A DNA stretch of 64,000 nucleotides from Thioalkalivibrio sp. ALJ24 (GCF_000377785.1 NZ_KB898725.1:307775-371774); one strand, 5' to 3'. Shown: positions 8,889-19,545, counted from the stretch's first letter. Numbers and translations are program-made. The notes: generated from the sequence alone by a model not told the origin.

Positions 8889-10655
8889 ATGACCTCAGGC
8901 CCGTTCCTCATCCAGCCCCGCCGTCTGGTGCCCGTACTCCTCCTCGGGTACCTGGCCCTCGGGCTGGTCGCGCCCGCCAGCGGTAACGACGAACGCCCCC
9001 GGCTGGCGCTGGACGGCGGCACGTCGGAACAGCGCGACAATATCCGCGCCACCCTGAACATGGCGCGCCAGCGCTGCGATCTGCCCGAATTCCGCGTAAG
9101 CCGGGTGCTGCGCGACAGCGAACAGCGCGCCCGGGAGGCCCTGCGCGCCATCGGCCACTATCACCCCGACATGGAGCTGTCGCTGGACCGCGACGCCGAG
9201 CCCTGCTGGACCCTGAACCTGGACTTCGATCCCGGCCCGCCGACCACGGTGGAGTGGCTGGACCTGCAGGTAACCGGCGAGGGGCGCATGGACCCGGCAT
9301 TCGAAGCCATCCTGATGCAGACGCAGATCGCCACCGGCGACGTGCTGCGCCATGACCGCTACGACGCCCTGCGTTCGCGCTTCACCCGGGTGGCGGCCGA
9401 ACGTGGTTATTTCGACGCCGAGCTCACCCTGCGCCGCCTGGAGGTGGACACCGAACAGCGCACCGCTTCCATCCGCCTGCACATGGATACCGGCCCGCGC
9501 TACCGGCTGGGCGAGATCCGCATCGAGCAGGACATCCTGCGCGGGCGCCTTATGCAGCGACTGGTCCCCTTTGAACCGGGCGATCCGTACGCCTCCGCGC
9601 GGATCATCGAACTGCAGCGCAACCTGAACAACAGCGGCTATTTCGAGTCGGTGCGCGTACGCCCGCTGCGCGACGAGGCCGACGAGCGCCACGTACCGGT
9701 CGCGGTTGAACTGGAACCGCGCAACCGCCTGGCCTTCGAGGCCGGCATCGGCTATTCCACCGACATCGGCCCGCGCACGCGCTTCGGCATGGAAAACCGC
9801 TACGCCAACCGCCGCGGTCACCGCTATACCGGCGAGGTGGAGGCCTCGCCCGTGCGTTCCGGCGTGGCCTTCAACTACGAGATCCCGCTGCGCGATCCGC
9901 TGCGCGAACGCCTGAACCTGTTCACCTCCTGGCGCACCGAGGACACCAGCACCCAGCAGTTCGACCGCTTCCAGCTGGGCACCAGCCGCGTACTGCAGCG
10001 CGACTCCGGCTGGCAGACCACCGAGATGGTGCGCTACGAATACGAGGACTACACCGTCGGCGACGAAACCGACACCTCGCAGCTGTTGATTCCGTCGTAT
10101 CGCGTCAGCCGCACCGAAGCCGACGACCCGATGACCCCGCGCCGGGGCTACCGCCTGGAAGGCACGGTCCAGGGGGCCGCGGAGGACCTCCTCTCCACCA
10201 CCACCTTCGCCCAGGTGCGCGGCAACGCCCGCTACATCCGCGGTCTGGGGCCGGGACGCGCGCTGCTGCGGGCCGATGCCGGCTATACCGAGGTCGATTC
10301 GGTACGCGAGCTGCCCAGTTCCCTGCGCTTCTACGCCGGCGGCGACGGCTCCATCCGCGGCTACGGCTACCAGCGGCTGGGCCCGGAGAACGAGGACGGC
10401 GACGTGATCGGCGGGCGGCACCGCCTGGTGGGCAGCGCCGAATACGAGATCCCGGTGTTCGGGGACTGGAGCGCCGCGGTCTTCGTGGACGCCGGCAACG
10501 CCTTCGACGACTTCTCCGACTTCGACACGGTGTACGGCACCGGTGTCGGCGTACGCTGGCGCTCGCCGGTCGGTCCGATCCGTCTGGATATCGCCCACGG
10601 ACCGGACTCCGACGATGACTTCCGCATCCACTTCTCCATGGGGCCGGACCTGTGA
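8889..10655 (+). CDS. tamA: Translocation and assembly module outer-membrane protein TamA
   Basis: 588 residues, an Omp85-family protein. A signal peptide (positively charged start, hydrophobic stretch to about residue 32) is followed by roughly three POTRA domains and a C-terminal beta barrel from about residue 275. The barrel contains the diagnostic loop-6 motif as GSIRGYGYQRLGP. The protein ends in leucine rather than the usual terminal phenylalanine. With TamB it helps insert some outer-membrane proteins. The open frame extends upstream into fbpC, but the ATG at 8889 fits the signal peptide. It overlaps tamB by four bases. Confidence 0.93.
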   Translation: MTSGPFLIQPRRLVPVLLLGYLALGLVAPASGNDERPRLALDGGTSEQRDNIRATLNMARQRCDLPEFRVSRVLRDSEQRAREALRAIGHYHPDMELSLDRDAEPCWTLNLDFDPGPPTTVEWLDLQVTGEGRMDPAFEAILMQTQIATGDVLRHDRYDALRSRFTRVAAERGYFDAELTLRRLEVDTEQRTASIRLHMDTGPRYRLGEIRIEQDILRGRLMQRLVPFEPGDPYASARIIELQRNLNNSGYFESVRVRPLRDEADERHVPVAVELEPRNRLAFEAGIGYSTDIGPRTRFGMENRYANRRGHRYTGEVEASPVRSGVAFNYEIPLRDPLRERLNLFTSWRTEDTSTQQFDRFQLGTSRVLQRDSGWQTTEMVRYEYEDYTVGDETDTSQLLIPSYRVSRTEADDPMTPRRGYRLEGTVQGAAEDLLSTTTFAQVRGNARYIRGLGPGRALLRADAGYTEVDSVRELPSSLRFYAGGDGSIRGYGYQRLGPENEDGDVIGGRHRLVGSAEYEIPVFGDWSAAVFVDAGNAFDDFSDFDTVYGTGVGVRWRSPVGPIRLDIAHGPDSDDDFRIHFSMGPDL

Positions 10656-13600
10656 AGCGCTGGCTGCGCATCGGGGTCCGCGGCCTGGGGGCGCTGCTCG
10701 TCCTGCTTGTGGGGCTGGTGGCCGCCCTGGTCACCCTGCTGGCCACCGAATCCGGCACCCGCTGGCTGGCCGAACAGGGCGAACGCCACGCCCCGGTGGA
10801 TCTCGCCATCACGGAGGTGGAAGGCACGCTGTTCCGCGGCCTGTCCATGCGCGGACTGACCCTGGAGCTGCCCGAGGGCCCGAACATCGCGGTGGACGAG
10901 GCCCGCGTGGCCCTGGACATCGCCGGGCTGCTGGCCCTGGATGTGCGCGTGGCCGAGCTCGGGGCGCGCGGCCTGCGAGTGGATCTGCCGGATGCCCCGG
11001 AAGAGGTGCCCGAGCCCGAGGAAGAGGAAGATCCGCCGGCCTTCGAACTGCCCGAGCGCATCGCCATCCCGCTGCTGGGCGTCCATCTCGACCGCCTGTG
11101 GCTGGCCGATCTGCGCGTGACCCGGACCGGCGAGGATCTGTTCGCCCTCACGCACCTGGAGGCCCGCGCCAGCGCCCGCGATACGCAACTGCACCTGCAC
11201 CACCTGGACGTGGAGCTGCCGGACCCGGAGCTGCGGCTGAACCTGCACGCCCGACTGCAGGCCGACGGCGACTTCCCGGTGGAGGCCGGCGGACGCTGGC
11301 AACTGGGGCTGCCCGAGGCGGCCGGCGGCTGGCTGGAGCGTGAGGACGTCGCCGGCATGCTGGACCTGGAAGGTGATCTGCGGCGCAGCCTGCGCCTGAA
11401 CCACCGGGTGGAGGCCGGCCCGTCGATGGAGACCCGCGTCACGCTGCACGACCCGTTCGATGCCCCCGCGCTGGAGCTGGAACACGCCTGGGAGGCGTTC
11501 GCGCTGGCGCTGCAACCCGACACCCGGCTGGCGCTGGACGCCGGGCGGCTGCAGGCGGACGCGACCCCGGACGACTGGGATCTGGCGCTGACCGCCGGTG
11601 CACGGCTGGATCCGTGGCCCGCGCTGGACCTGCAGCTGGCGGCGCAGGGCGACCTGGAGTCCGCGCGCGTGGAGACCCTGGATCTGCGCTCCGCGGCGGG
11701 GAATCTCGCCGTCAGCGGCGAGGCGGGCTTCGCCGACGAGCTCACCTGGGACCTGGGACTGGATCTGGACGATCTCGATCTCGCGGCGCTGGAAACGGCA
11801 CTGGACGACATGCCTGAGCTGGATGCCGGAATCCGGCGCCTGAGCGCGACCAGCCGGGGACGCCTGCCACCGGGGGCGGAGAACCCGCTGGCCGCGCTGG
11901 AGGCCGCGGTGACCCTCACCGAACTGGAGGGCCATTTCGAAGACCAGCCGCTGACCGGCGAACTCGACCTGCAGCTGGCCGAAGGCCGGGCTCGCTTCGA
12001 ACAGGGCCAGTTCCGCCTGGGCGATGCCCGCCTGAGCCTGCAGGGGCACCTGGACGGGCTGCAGGCGGCGGCCGACGACCCCGAGACCCGCTGGCCGTTC
12101 GCCCTGGACCTCGACCTCGAGGGAGTGGATGTGGCGCAGTTCCGGCCCGATGCCGATGCCCGACTGGACCGTCTGCGGCTCGCCCTGACCGGCGCCCTGG
12201 CACCGGCCGAAGCCGATTTCGATGCCGGCCTGGCGCTGACCGCGCTGGAGGCGAGCGCACAGGGGGTCGGGGTGCGTGGCGACGGCCGCGTGGAGCTGGA
12301 CGCCCGGCGCGCGCGCATCCGTGAGCTTAACCTGCGCAGCGACCCCGGAGCGCACCTGGGCCTGAGCGGCGAGGTTGGCTACGGTGCCGGCCTGGACTGG
12401 GACCTCGATCTGCGCGCGCGCGAGCTCGATCCCGGCCTGGCCGCCCCCGATTTCCCCGGACGCCTCGCTCTGGACCTGCACACTGCGGGCCGGCTGGACC
12501 CGCAAGCCGGACCGACGGTGGAGGCCCGCATCCGTCGGCTCGACGGCGAGCTGCGCGAGCAGCCGGTCTCCGGGAGCGGCGAACTGCGCCTGGAAGACGA
12601 GATCCTCGACATCCGCGAGCTCGTGCTCGAGCTGGGCGACAACCGGGCCCGGATCGCGGGGCGCGTGGCCGACACCCTGGACCTGGACCTCGCGCTGCAG
12701 GCACCCGGGCTGGACGCACTGATGCCGGGACTGGGTGGCGAACTGGAGCTGGACGCACGCCTGCACGGCGACCGCGATGCCCCGCGGATCACCGCCCGCG
12801 GTCACGGCACGCAACTGCGCTTTGAGGACTTCGTCCTGGAGCGGCTGGAACTGGAGGCGGACACCGGGCTCGCGGAGACCGCCCCGGCCGAGATCGACCT
12901 GAGCCTGCACGGGGTCGCGAGCGCGGGGCAGACCCTGATCGAACACCTTGAGCTGAGCGCCGATGGCACCGCCGGCGAGCATCGGGCGCGGCTGGACCTG
13001 GAGGCGGCCGAATTCGGCCAGCTGGAGCTGGCCGTGGATGGCGGTCTGGACACCGAAGCGCTGCACTGGAGGGGTCGCATTCAGCAGCTCGCGCTCGACC
13101 AGCCGCTCGCCGGACGCTGGTCACTGGCGGGGCCGGTGGCGGTGGAAGGGGGGCCCGAGTCGGCGCGCCTGGAACGGCTGTGCCTGCAACGCGACGGTGG
13201 CGAGATCTGCGCCGAAGGTCGCCTGGACCCCTCCGGGGAGGCGAGTTTCGCCGCCCGCCTGGGGGCCATCGACCTGGCGTGGCTGGAACCGCTGCTGACC
13301 CCGGAACTGGCGCTGCAGGGCACCGTGGATGCGGAAGCCGACGGGCGTCTGGATGCCGAAGGCCGGGTGGATGCGGATCTCGCGGTCACCCCGAGCGATG
13401 GCGTCTTGCAGGTACGCGACGGCGACGACCTCCTGCAGGAGGTCCCGTGGCGGGACACCCGGCTGACGGCCCGGGTGCGCGACCGCGACGTGGATGCCGA
13501 GCTGCGCATGGACTTCCTCGACGACGGCATGGCCCGGGCCGACATCGCCCTGCGCGAGGAAGACGGGGTGACAGGCATTCAGGGCGACCTCGAGGCGCGG

Positions 13601-14839
13601 CTGGAGGATCTTGCCTGGCTCGCGGCCACCAGCCCCGAGATCGAGAACCTGCGCGGCGCGTTCGAGCTGGCGCTGGAGCTGGACGGGCCGCTCGAGGACC
13701 CGCTGGTGGAGGGCGGACTGCGCTTCATCGACGGCGGGGTCACGATCCCCGAGGCGGGCATCGACGTGGCGGTCCCGGAGCTGCGCGCCGATGTCCTGTC
13801 CGCGAGCGAGATGACGATCACCGGAGCCCTGGAATCCGGCGAGGGCCGGATCGATCTGGACGGCCGCGCGGATCTTGGCGAGGACGGCCCGCAGGTCCTG
13901 GTGCGGATCGACGGCGAAGACTTCCTCGCGGTCAACCGCGCCGATGCCGAGGCCCTGATCGAACCGGCCCTGCGCATCCGCTTCCGCCCGGACGAGGGCC
14001 TGGCGATCCGTGGCGGCATCGGCGTGCCGTGGGCGCGCCTGCGCCCGCCCGACCTGCCGCCCGGGGCAGTGCGGGTCTCGGGCGATCAGGTCATCGTCGG
14101 CGAGGAAGAGGAGCGTCCGGCGGCGCTCCCCATCGATATCCGCGTGCGCCTGCATCTGGGCGACGACGTGCGCTTCGACGGCTTCGGACTCAGTGCGCGG
14201 TTTGCCGGAGAAGTGGACGTGGAACAGGTCACCGGCCGCCCGACGCAGATGTTCGGAGAGATCCGCATCCCCGAGGGCGAATACACCTCCTACGGTCAGG
14301 ACCTGCAGATCGACCGCGGGATCCTGCTGTTCCAGGGTCCGCCGGAGGCCCCCGATCTCGACCTGCGCGCGGTGCGGCGCGTGCCGGACCACAACGTGAC
14401 CGTCGGCCTGGAGATCGGCGGCACCCCGGAGGCCCTGCGCAGCCGGATCTTCTCCGAGCCGCCGATGGACGAGACCGAGGCCCTGTCCTACCTGCTGACC
14501 GGCCGGCCGCTGTCCGGGGCATCGGAATCCGACGGCAACATGCTGGCCGCGGCAGCCGCTGGCTGGGGACTGGAACAGGGGGCGATGATCACCCAGCGCA
14601 TCGGCACCGAGCTGGGCCTGGACGAGGTGGAGCTGGACACCGATGCCGGCCTCGACCAGAGCGCGCTGACCCTGGGGCTCTACCTGTCGCCACGGCTGCT
14701 GCTGCGCTATACGGTCGGGCTGTTCGACAACACCTCGCGGGTGCTGCTGCGTTACGAGCTCACCCGCTCGCTTAGCGTGGAGACCTCCTCGGGCAGCGAG
14801 GGCCAGACGATCGACCTCATCTACCGCCACGAGCGTTGA
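10652..14839 (+). CDS. tamB: Translocation and assembly module inner-membrane protein TamB
   Basis: 1395 residues, longer than E. coli TamB (about 1260). It starts at a GTG overlapping the tamA stop (GTGA). A single N-terminal hydrophobic anchor (residues about 8-32) is followed by a very long, repetitive, acidic beta-rich region (AsmA-like/repeating beta-groove type). The C-terminal DUF490/TamB domain is recognisable by DETEALSYLLTGRPLS near residue 1275. The family spans the periplasm to reach TamA. Many segments repeat LDLALDL-like patterns, consistent with the hydrophobic groove fold. Confidence 0.93.
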   Translation: MKRWLRIGVRGLGALLVLLVGLVAALVTLLATESGTRWLAEQGERHAPVDLAITEVEGTLFRGLSMRGLTLELPEGPNIAVDEARVALDIAGLLALDVRVAELGARGLRVDLPDAPEEVPEPEEEEDPPAFELPERIAIPLLGVHLDRLWLADLRVTRTGEDLFALTHLEARASARDTQLHLHHLDVELPDPELRLNLHARLQADGDFPVEAGGRWQLGLPEAAGGWLEREDVAGMLDLEGDLRRSLRLNHRVEAGPSMETRVTLHDPFDAPALELEHAWEAFALALQPDTRLALDAGRLQADATPDDWDLALTAGARLDPWPALDLQLAAQGDLESARVETLDLRSAAGNLAVSGEAGFADELTWDLGLDLDDLDLAALETALDDMPELDAGIRRLSATSRGRLPPGAENPLAALEAAVTLTELEGHFEDQPLTGELDLQLAEGRARFEQGQFRLGDARLSLQGHLDGLQAAADDPETRWPFALDLDLEGVDVAQFRPDADARLDRLRLALTGALAPAEADFDAGLALTALEASAQGVGVRGDGRVELDARRARIRELNLRSDPGAHLGLSGEVGYGAGLDWDLDLRARELDPGLAAPDFPGRLALDLHTAGRLDPQAGPTVEARIRRLDGELREQPVSGSGELRLEDEILDIRELVLELGDNRARIAGRVADTLDLDLALQAPGLDALMPGLGGELELDARLHGDRDAPRITARGHGTQLRFEDFVLERLELEADTGLAETAPAEIDLSLHGVASAGQTLIEHLELSADGTAGEHRARLDLEAAEFGQLELAVDGGLDTEALHWRGRIQQLALDQPLAGRWSLAGPVAVEGGPESARLERLCLQRDGGEICAEGRLDPSGEASFAARLGAIDLAWLEPLLTPELALQGTVDAEADGRLDAEGRVDADLAVTPSDGVLQVRDGDDLLQEVPWRDTRLTARVRDRDVDAELRMDFLDDGMARADIALREEDGVTGIQGDLEARLEDLAWLAATSPEIENLRGAFELALELDGPLEDPLVEGGLRFIDGGVTIPEAGIDVAVPELRADVLSASEMTITGALESGEGRIDLDGRADLGEDGPQVLVRIDGEDFLAVNRADAEALIEPALRIRFRPDEGLAIRGGIGVPWARLRPPDLPPGAVRVSGDQVIVGEEEERPAALPIDIRVRLHLGDDVRFDGFGLSARFAGEVDVEQVTGRPTQMFGEIRIPEGEYTSYGQDLQIDRGILLFQGPPEAPDLDLRAVRRVPDHNVTVGLEIGGTPEALRSRIFSEPPMDETEALSYLLTGRPLSGASESDGNMLAAAAAGWGLEQGAMITQRIGTELGLDEVELDTDAGLDQSALTLGLYLSPRLLLRYTVGLFDNTSRVLLRYELTRSLSVETSSGSEGQTIDLIYRHER

Positions 14840-14891
14840 TAACGGCCAGCCCGGGGCTGCGGCGCACGCGCCTGTTGCGCCGGGAGATCCC

Positions 14892-17147
14892 GTGCGATAC
14901 TTGCGGGAGTTGTCCCGACGTGCCGGAGGGCCCGTGCAGGATTCCACCGACCCCCCTCTTTTTCACGAAGAGGATCCGTCCGCCACCGCCAGCGAAGAGC
15001 GGCCCTGGCGGGTGCTGATCATCGACGACGAACCCGAGGTGCACCGCGCAACCCGCTTCGCCCTGGGCGACGTCCGTTTCCAGGGCCGTCCACTCGAGTT
15101 CCTCAGCGCCTACTCCGCCGCCGAAGGGCGGCGCGTGCTCCAGCAGCAGGACGACATCGCGCTGGTGTTCCTCGACGTGGTGATGGAAGACGACCATGCC
15201 GGACTGGAACTGGTACGCAGCATCCGCGAGGAGATCGGCAACCGCGACGTGCGCATCGTGCTGCGCACCGGCTACCCGGGACTGGCACCCGAATACCAGG
15301 TCATCGCGGATTACGACATCAACGACTACCGGGTGAAGACCGAGCTCAGCGCGGAGCGGCTGTACGCAACCACGCTGGCGGCCCTGCGAGCCTATCGCGA
15401 CCTGATGATGGTGCACCGCAGCGAGGAAGGCCTGCGCTTCATCGTCGACACCGTGCCACTGCTGCTGCGCGACCGCGAACGGCGCCGCTTTGCCGAAAAC
15501 ATGCTGCAGCAGCTGGCCCGGGCGCTGGATGTCGCGCCGCACGGCGCGGTGATCGAGGGAACCGATCCCCCACGACTGCTGGCGGTCGCCGGCATCGACG
15601 CCGCTCCGGGCGAGGCGCTGGACAGCCAGGGGTCGGGCATGCCCGTGTCGGCAATTCGCCGCAGCCTCGAACGCGGCATGGGCGATGACGGCAACGGGGA
15701 TCTGTTCGTGCATATCGGCTCGGGCGAAGACGAGGCACCGGCGGTGATCTGGCTGCAGGTGGGGCGGCCACTGGAATCGGTCGAGCGCCAGCTGCTGCAG
15801 GTCTTCGGCATGAATCTGGGGGTGGCGCTGGACAACCTGTCACTGTACGAGCGCACCCGCCAGCTGGCCTTTTTCGACACCCTGACAGGGCTCGGCAACC
15901 GTGCGCTGTTTGCCCAGCAGCTGGATGCGCTGATCCAGCGCAGCGCGACGCCGGCGGAGCCGCGCCGGCTGCAGATCGCGATGGTCAACATCGTGCGCTT
16001 TCGCGAGTTCAACTCGGTGCTGGGCCGCAGCGCGGGGGACCGCCTGCTGGTGGCGCTGGGGCAGCGTCTGGTCGAGCAGTTCCCCGAAGCCCAGGCGGCC
16101 GCACGCATCAGCGGCGACACCTTCGTCGTCCTGCTGCCGGGGGACACCCCGCCGGAACGCCTGTTACAGGCCACCGCCGATCCATTCGACATCGTGGACA
16201 CCCCGCTGCGCCTGGAGATCAGTGCCGGGCTCACGCGCTACCCCGAGGACGGCACCGACGCCGAGACCCTGCTGCGCAACGCCGACGTCGCACTGGGCCT
16301 GGCGCGGCGCGACCATCCGGGCGAGATCGCGAGCTATTCGCGTGCCATCGACGAGGGGCTGGCGCGTCGTCTGGGTCTGCTGCAGGATCTGCGGGGCGCG
16401 GTGGAACGCGACGAACTGATGCCGTGGTTCCAGCCGCAGATCGACCTGGCCACCGGCGAGACCGTGGGCGCGGAGGTCCTGTTGCGCTGGCGTCGCCAGG
16501 GCGAACTGGTGTCACCTGCGGAGTTCATCCCGATCGCCGAATCCTCCGGCCTGATCCGGCCGATCGGGGAACGGGTGCTGGAGCGCGCGCTGGAATACCA
16601 GCGTGTGCTGGCACGCCGCCGCGACCGCCCGTGTCGGCTGAGCGTCAACCTGTCCGCCGTGCAGCTGGCGGACGAGGGATTGCCCGCCCGCCTGCGCCAG
16701 TTGCTGCGCCGCCACGAGCCGCTGGAGGCTCCGCTGGAAATGGAGATCACCGAGACCGTATTGATGGAAGACGTGGAATCCAGCATGACCAGCCTGGACG
16801 CCCTGCGCGAGCTGGGCCTGGAGCTGGCAATCGACGACTTCGGCACCGGCTACTCGTCCCTGGCCTATCTGCGGCGTGTGCGTCCCGACCGCCTGAAGAT
16901 CGATCGCGCCTTCATCACCCCGCTGGAGACCAGCGAGGACGCGCGCGGCATCACCCGAGCGATCATCGAGCTGGGGCATCATCTGGGCATGCGGGTGATC
17001 GCCGAAGGTGTGGAGACCGCGGCACAGCGCGACCTGCTGCTGAGCATGGGCTGCGACGAGGGACAGGGCTTTCTGTGGGCCCCGGCCCTGCCGGCCGACG
17101 AATTCAGCGCGTGGCAGGCCCGCCCCGCCGGGGGAAACGCAGGATGA
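14892..17147 (+). CDS. Response regulator with degenerate GGDEF and intact EAL domain
   Basis: 751 residues. A receiver domain (about 38-165) has the acidic pocket in IIDDEPE, a phospho-acceptor aspartate at 95 (FLDVV), and conserved T and K in LRTGY and YRVKTE. A DUF3369/GAF-like region follows, then GGDEF and EAL domains. The GGDEF motif reads SGDTF (near 405), so cyclase activity is unlikely. EAL reads EVL (near 526), but ITETVLMED, DDFGTGYS, KIDRAF and AEGVE are intact, so it is probably a c-di-GMP phosphodiesterase. Start GTG 14892 has GGGAG five bases upstream; GTG 14934 is an alternative. It overlaps the kinase gene tail to tail. Confidence 0.88.
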   Translation: MRYLRELSRRAGGPVQDSTDPPLFHEEDPSATASEERPWRVLIIDDEPEVHRATRFALGDVRFQGRPLEFLSAYSAAEGRRVLQQQDDIALVFLDVVMEDDHAGLELVRSIREEIGNRDVRIVLRTGYPGLAPEYQVIADYDINDYRVKTELSAERLYATTLAALRAYRDLMMVHRSEEGLRFIVDTVPLLLRDRERRRFAENMLQQLARALDVAPHGAVIEGTDPPRLLAVAGIDAAPGEALDSQGSGMPVSAIRRSLERGMGDDGNGDLFVHIGSGEDEAPAVIWLQVGRPLESVERQLLQVFGMNLGVALDNLSLYERTRQLAFFDTLTGLGNRALFAQQLDALIQRSATPAEPRRLQIAMVNIVRFREFNSVLGRSAGDRLLVALGQRLVEQFPEAQAAARISGDTFVVLLPGDTPPERLLQATADPFDIVDTPLRLEISAGLTRYPEDGTDAETLLRNADVALGLARRDHPGEIASYSRAIDEGLARRLGLLQDLRGAVERDELMPWFQPQIDLATGETVGAEVLLRWRRQGELVSPAEFIPIAESSGLIRPIGERVLERALEYQRVLARRRDRPCRLSVNLSAVQLADEGLPARLRQLLRRHEPLEAPLEMEITETVLMEDVESSMTSLDALRELGLELAIDDFGTGYSSLAYLRRVRPDRLKIDRAFITPLETSEDARGITRAIIELGHHLGMRVIAEGVETAAQRDLLLSMGCDEGQGFLWAPALPADEFSAWQARPAGGNAG

Positions 17148-19545
17148 AACGGGCGCCCTGACCCGGCTCGCTCTCCACTCGCACGCTGCCGCCCAGGCGC
17201 CCGGTCGCCTGGTTCCAGACGATGTGCAGCCCGAGCCCGCTCCCGCCCTGCGCGCGCCGGGTCGTGAAGAAGGGCTCGAACGCCCGTGCGCGCGTCGCGG
17301 CGTCCATGCCCCGCCCCTCATCCGCACACTCGAGCTCCACCCTGCCGTCCTCCAGCACCCGGCCACGCAGCCATACCCGACAGCCATCGGGACAGGCATG
17401 CTCCTCGACGTTGATCAGCAGGTTGGTCAGGATCTGCGACAGGGACCCCGGCCACGAATCGAGGGCTATACCTTCCGGGATTGCGTTCTCCACCTCGATA
17501 CCGGCGCGTGACAGACGCGGCGACAGCCCGTGCAGCACCTCGTCGACGAACCCGCGCAGCTCGAATTCGCGCCGTTCGTCGCGCTGGCGGTCCACCGCCA
17601 CCTGCTTGAAGTCGCGCACCAGGCCGGCCGCACGTTCGAGGTTCCAGGCCACGATGTCGTGGCCTTCACGCGCGCGCTCCAGCAGCCGCTCCAGATCGGA
17701 ACGGGTCATCTCGCCCGCGGCATAGCGCCGCTGCAACGAATCCAGGTCCGATTTCAGTTGTGAATCCGTGGTCATCGCCACGCCCAGCGGGGTGTTGATC
17801 TCGTGTGCCACGCCGGCCACCAGGGATCCCAGTGCCGCCATCTTCTCCGATTCGACCAGCTGCGCCTGGGTGGCCTCCAGGTCGGCGTAGGCCCGGCGCA
17901 GGCGGCGATTGAAATACAGCACGATGGCGAGGATCACCAGGGCGACCCCGGCGACCAGCGCGGCCAGCCGCAGGGCCCGCCCCCAGTCGACGTCCTCCTC
18001 GATGGTGATGGTGGTCCAGCGCTGCTGGATCGCGGCGGCCTCGGCCGGGGTCACGCTGTCCAGTCCCCGGTCGAGGATCTCGCGCAGGCGCTCCTCGCCG
18101 GGCTGCACCGCTAGGCGCAGACGCTCGTCCGTGCCCTCGACCGTGGAAGCGATTTCCAGCAGTCCGGCATAGCGCGCCCTTACCGGCCCCGCCACCACCA
18201 GCAGATTGTCCAGTGCGACCTCGGCCTCGCCATCGGCCACCGCCCGCAGCACCGCATCGGTGGCGGGCCGTTCGACGATCTCCGCATCCGGCTGCGCGCG
18301 CTGCAGGCCGGCCAGCATCCCCGAATCGGCCAGCACCGCGACCCGCCGACCGGCCAGGTCCGCCAGCGACCCGACCGACGGGCCATCCATCGTGGTCACC
18401 AGCGCCAGCGGGATCTCCAGATAGGGCCGGGTGAACTCCATGAACGCCTCGCGCTCCGGGGTCCGCTGCACGCTGGTCAACAGATCGACCTCGCCGTCCC
18501 GGAAAAGGCGCACCGCCTCGCTCCAGGACTCCACCGGGACATGTTCGAACACCAGGCCGGTGCGCTCCGCCACATGCTGAAGAAAGTCCGCACTGATGCC
18601 GCGGTGCTGGCCCTCGGGCCCGAGATCGTCGAACGGCGGCCAGTCCGGGGTGGCGGCATAGCGGATCGCGCCGTGCTCGCCCAGCCAGGCGCGCTCCTCG
18701 TCGGTCAACTCGACCAGCCGTCCGGTGCCCCAGGCGCTCACCGCGTCCGCCATCCACGGGCGCCGCAGCTCGGCGTGGGTGGGATCATCCATCGCCTCCA
18801 GTTCCCGATCGAGCGTATCGCGCAGCGCCGTATCCTCAGGCCCGGTCACGAAACGCAGGGAGCCGGTGGCGTAGGGCAACGGCCCGCGCACCCGCAGGTT
18901 GGCCAGACCGTGACGTTCCGCGACCCAGGCCATCACCAGCAGGCTGCCGGCCCAGGCCTCCGCCTCGCCGGTGGCCACGGCCCGCAGCGCGGCCTCGGCG
19001 TCCGCAAAACGCTGCAGATCGATCTGCGGATGGGCGTCGGGGATCAGCTGATCCAGGGCGTGACCGCGCTCGAGCGCCAGGCTGCGGCCCGCGAGATCCT
19101 CCAGACGGCGCAGGTCCTCGGTGTCCCGCCGAGTAACCAGAACCACGGGATTGTCGACATAGCTGTCGGTGTAGTTCAGCGCGTCGCCGCGGCCCTCGAC
19201 CCGTGCGAAGGATCCCGCGACGTCCGCCTCGCCGGCCTCCAGCGCCTCCAGTACCGCGTCCCAGTCCGGGACCACCACCGTCTCCAGCTCACGCCCCCGG
19301 CGCTCGGCGACCAGGCGGAGATAGTCCGCGGTGAGCCCGGACCACTCGCCACGGTGGTCGAGATATTCGAACGGCGGCCAGCCGGGTTCGGCCACGGCCA
19401 CCCGCCACGGCTCGTCCGCCGCTTGCGCGGGGACCACCGCCAGGAGCAATCCGGCCAGCAGCCACGCGAGCGCGAAAAAAGCCGCAACCGACCGGAAGCG
19501 GGTAGTACGGCGCGAATTCGGCCCCCGGCGGAATGCGCTTGGCAT
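17104..19545 (-). CDS. Sensor histidine kinase with two periplasmic solute-binding domains (BvgS-like architecture)
   Basis: 813 residues. A signal or anchor segment (about 17-42) is followed by two tandem SBP_bac_3 domains (about 45-265 and 275-500), one transmembrane helix (about 520-542), a coiled coil, and a histidine kinase. The H-box is GVAHEINTPLG, the N-box NLLINVEEHA, then DEGRGMD and GSGLGLHIV. There is no PAS, receiver or HPt domain, so it is simpler than BvgS. The substrate domains probably sense small amines or amino acids. The ATG at 19545 has GGGAGGG upstream and was preferred over a start at 19590. The receiver-EAL protein facing it is the obvious candidate partner. Confidence 0.9.
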   Translation of the reverse strand: MPSAFRRGPNSRRTTRFRSVAAFFALAWLLAGLLLAVVPAQAADEPWRVAVAEPGWPPFEYLDHRGEWSGLTADYLRLVAERRGRELETVVVPDWDAVLEALEAGEADVAGSFARVEGRGDALNYTDSYVDNPVVLVTRRDTEDLRRLEDLAGRSLALERGHALDQLIPDAHPQIDLQRFADAEAALRAVATGEAEAWAGSLLVMAWVAERHGLANLRVRGPLPYATGSLRFVTGPEDTALRDTLDRELEAMDDPTHAELRRPWMADAVSAWGTGRLVELTDEERAWLGEHGAIRYAATPDWPPFDDLGPEGQHRGISADFLQHVAERTGLVFEHVPVESWSEAVRLFRDGEVDLLTSVQRTPEREAFMEFTRPYLEIPLALVTTMDGPSVGSLADLAGRRVAVLADSGMLAGLQRAQPDAEIVERPATDAVLRAVADGEAEVALDNLLVVAGPVRARYAGLLEIASTVEGTDERLRLAVQPGEERLREILDRGLDSVTPAEAAAIQQRWTTITIEEDVDWGRALRLAALVAGVALVILAIVLYFNRRLRRAYADLEATQAQLVESEKMAALGSLVAGVAHEINTPLGVAMTTDSQLKSDLDSLQRRYAAGEMTRSDLERLLERAREGHDIVAWNLERAAGLVRDFKQVAVDRQRDERREFELRGFVDEVLHGLSPRLSRAGIEVENAIPEGIALDSWPGSLSQILTNLLINVEEHACPDGCRVWLRGRVLEDGRVELECADEGRGMDAATRARAFEPFFTTRRAQGGSGLGLHIVWNQATGRLGGSVRVESEPGQGARFILRFPRRGGPATR

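Noticed and set aside
13121-14947. A 608-codon open frame opposite tamB
   Set aside because: Same high-GC shadow effect; no start signal and no recognisable domain.
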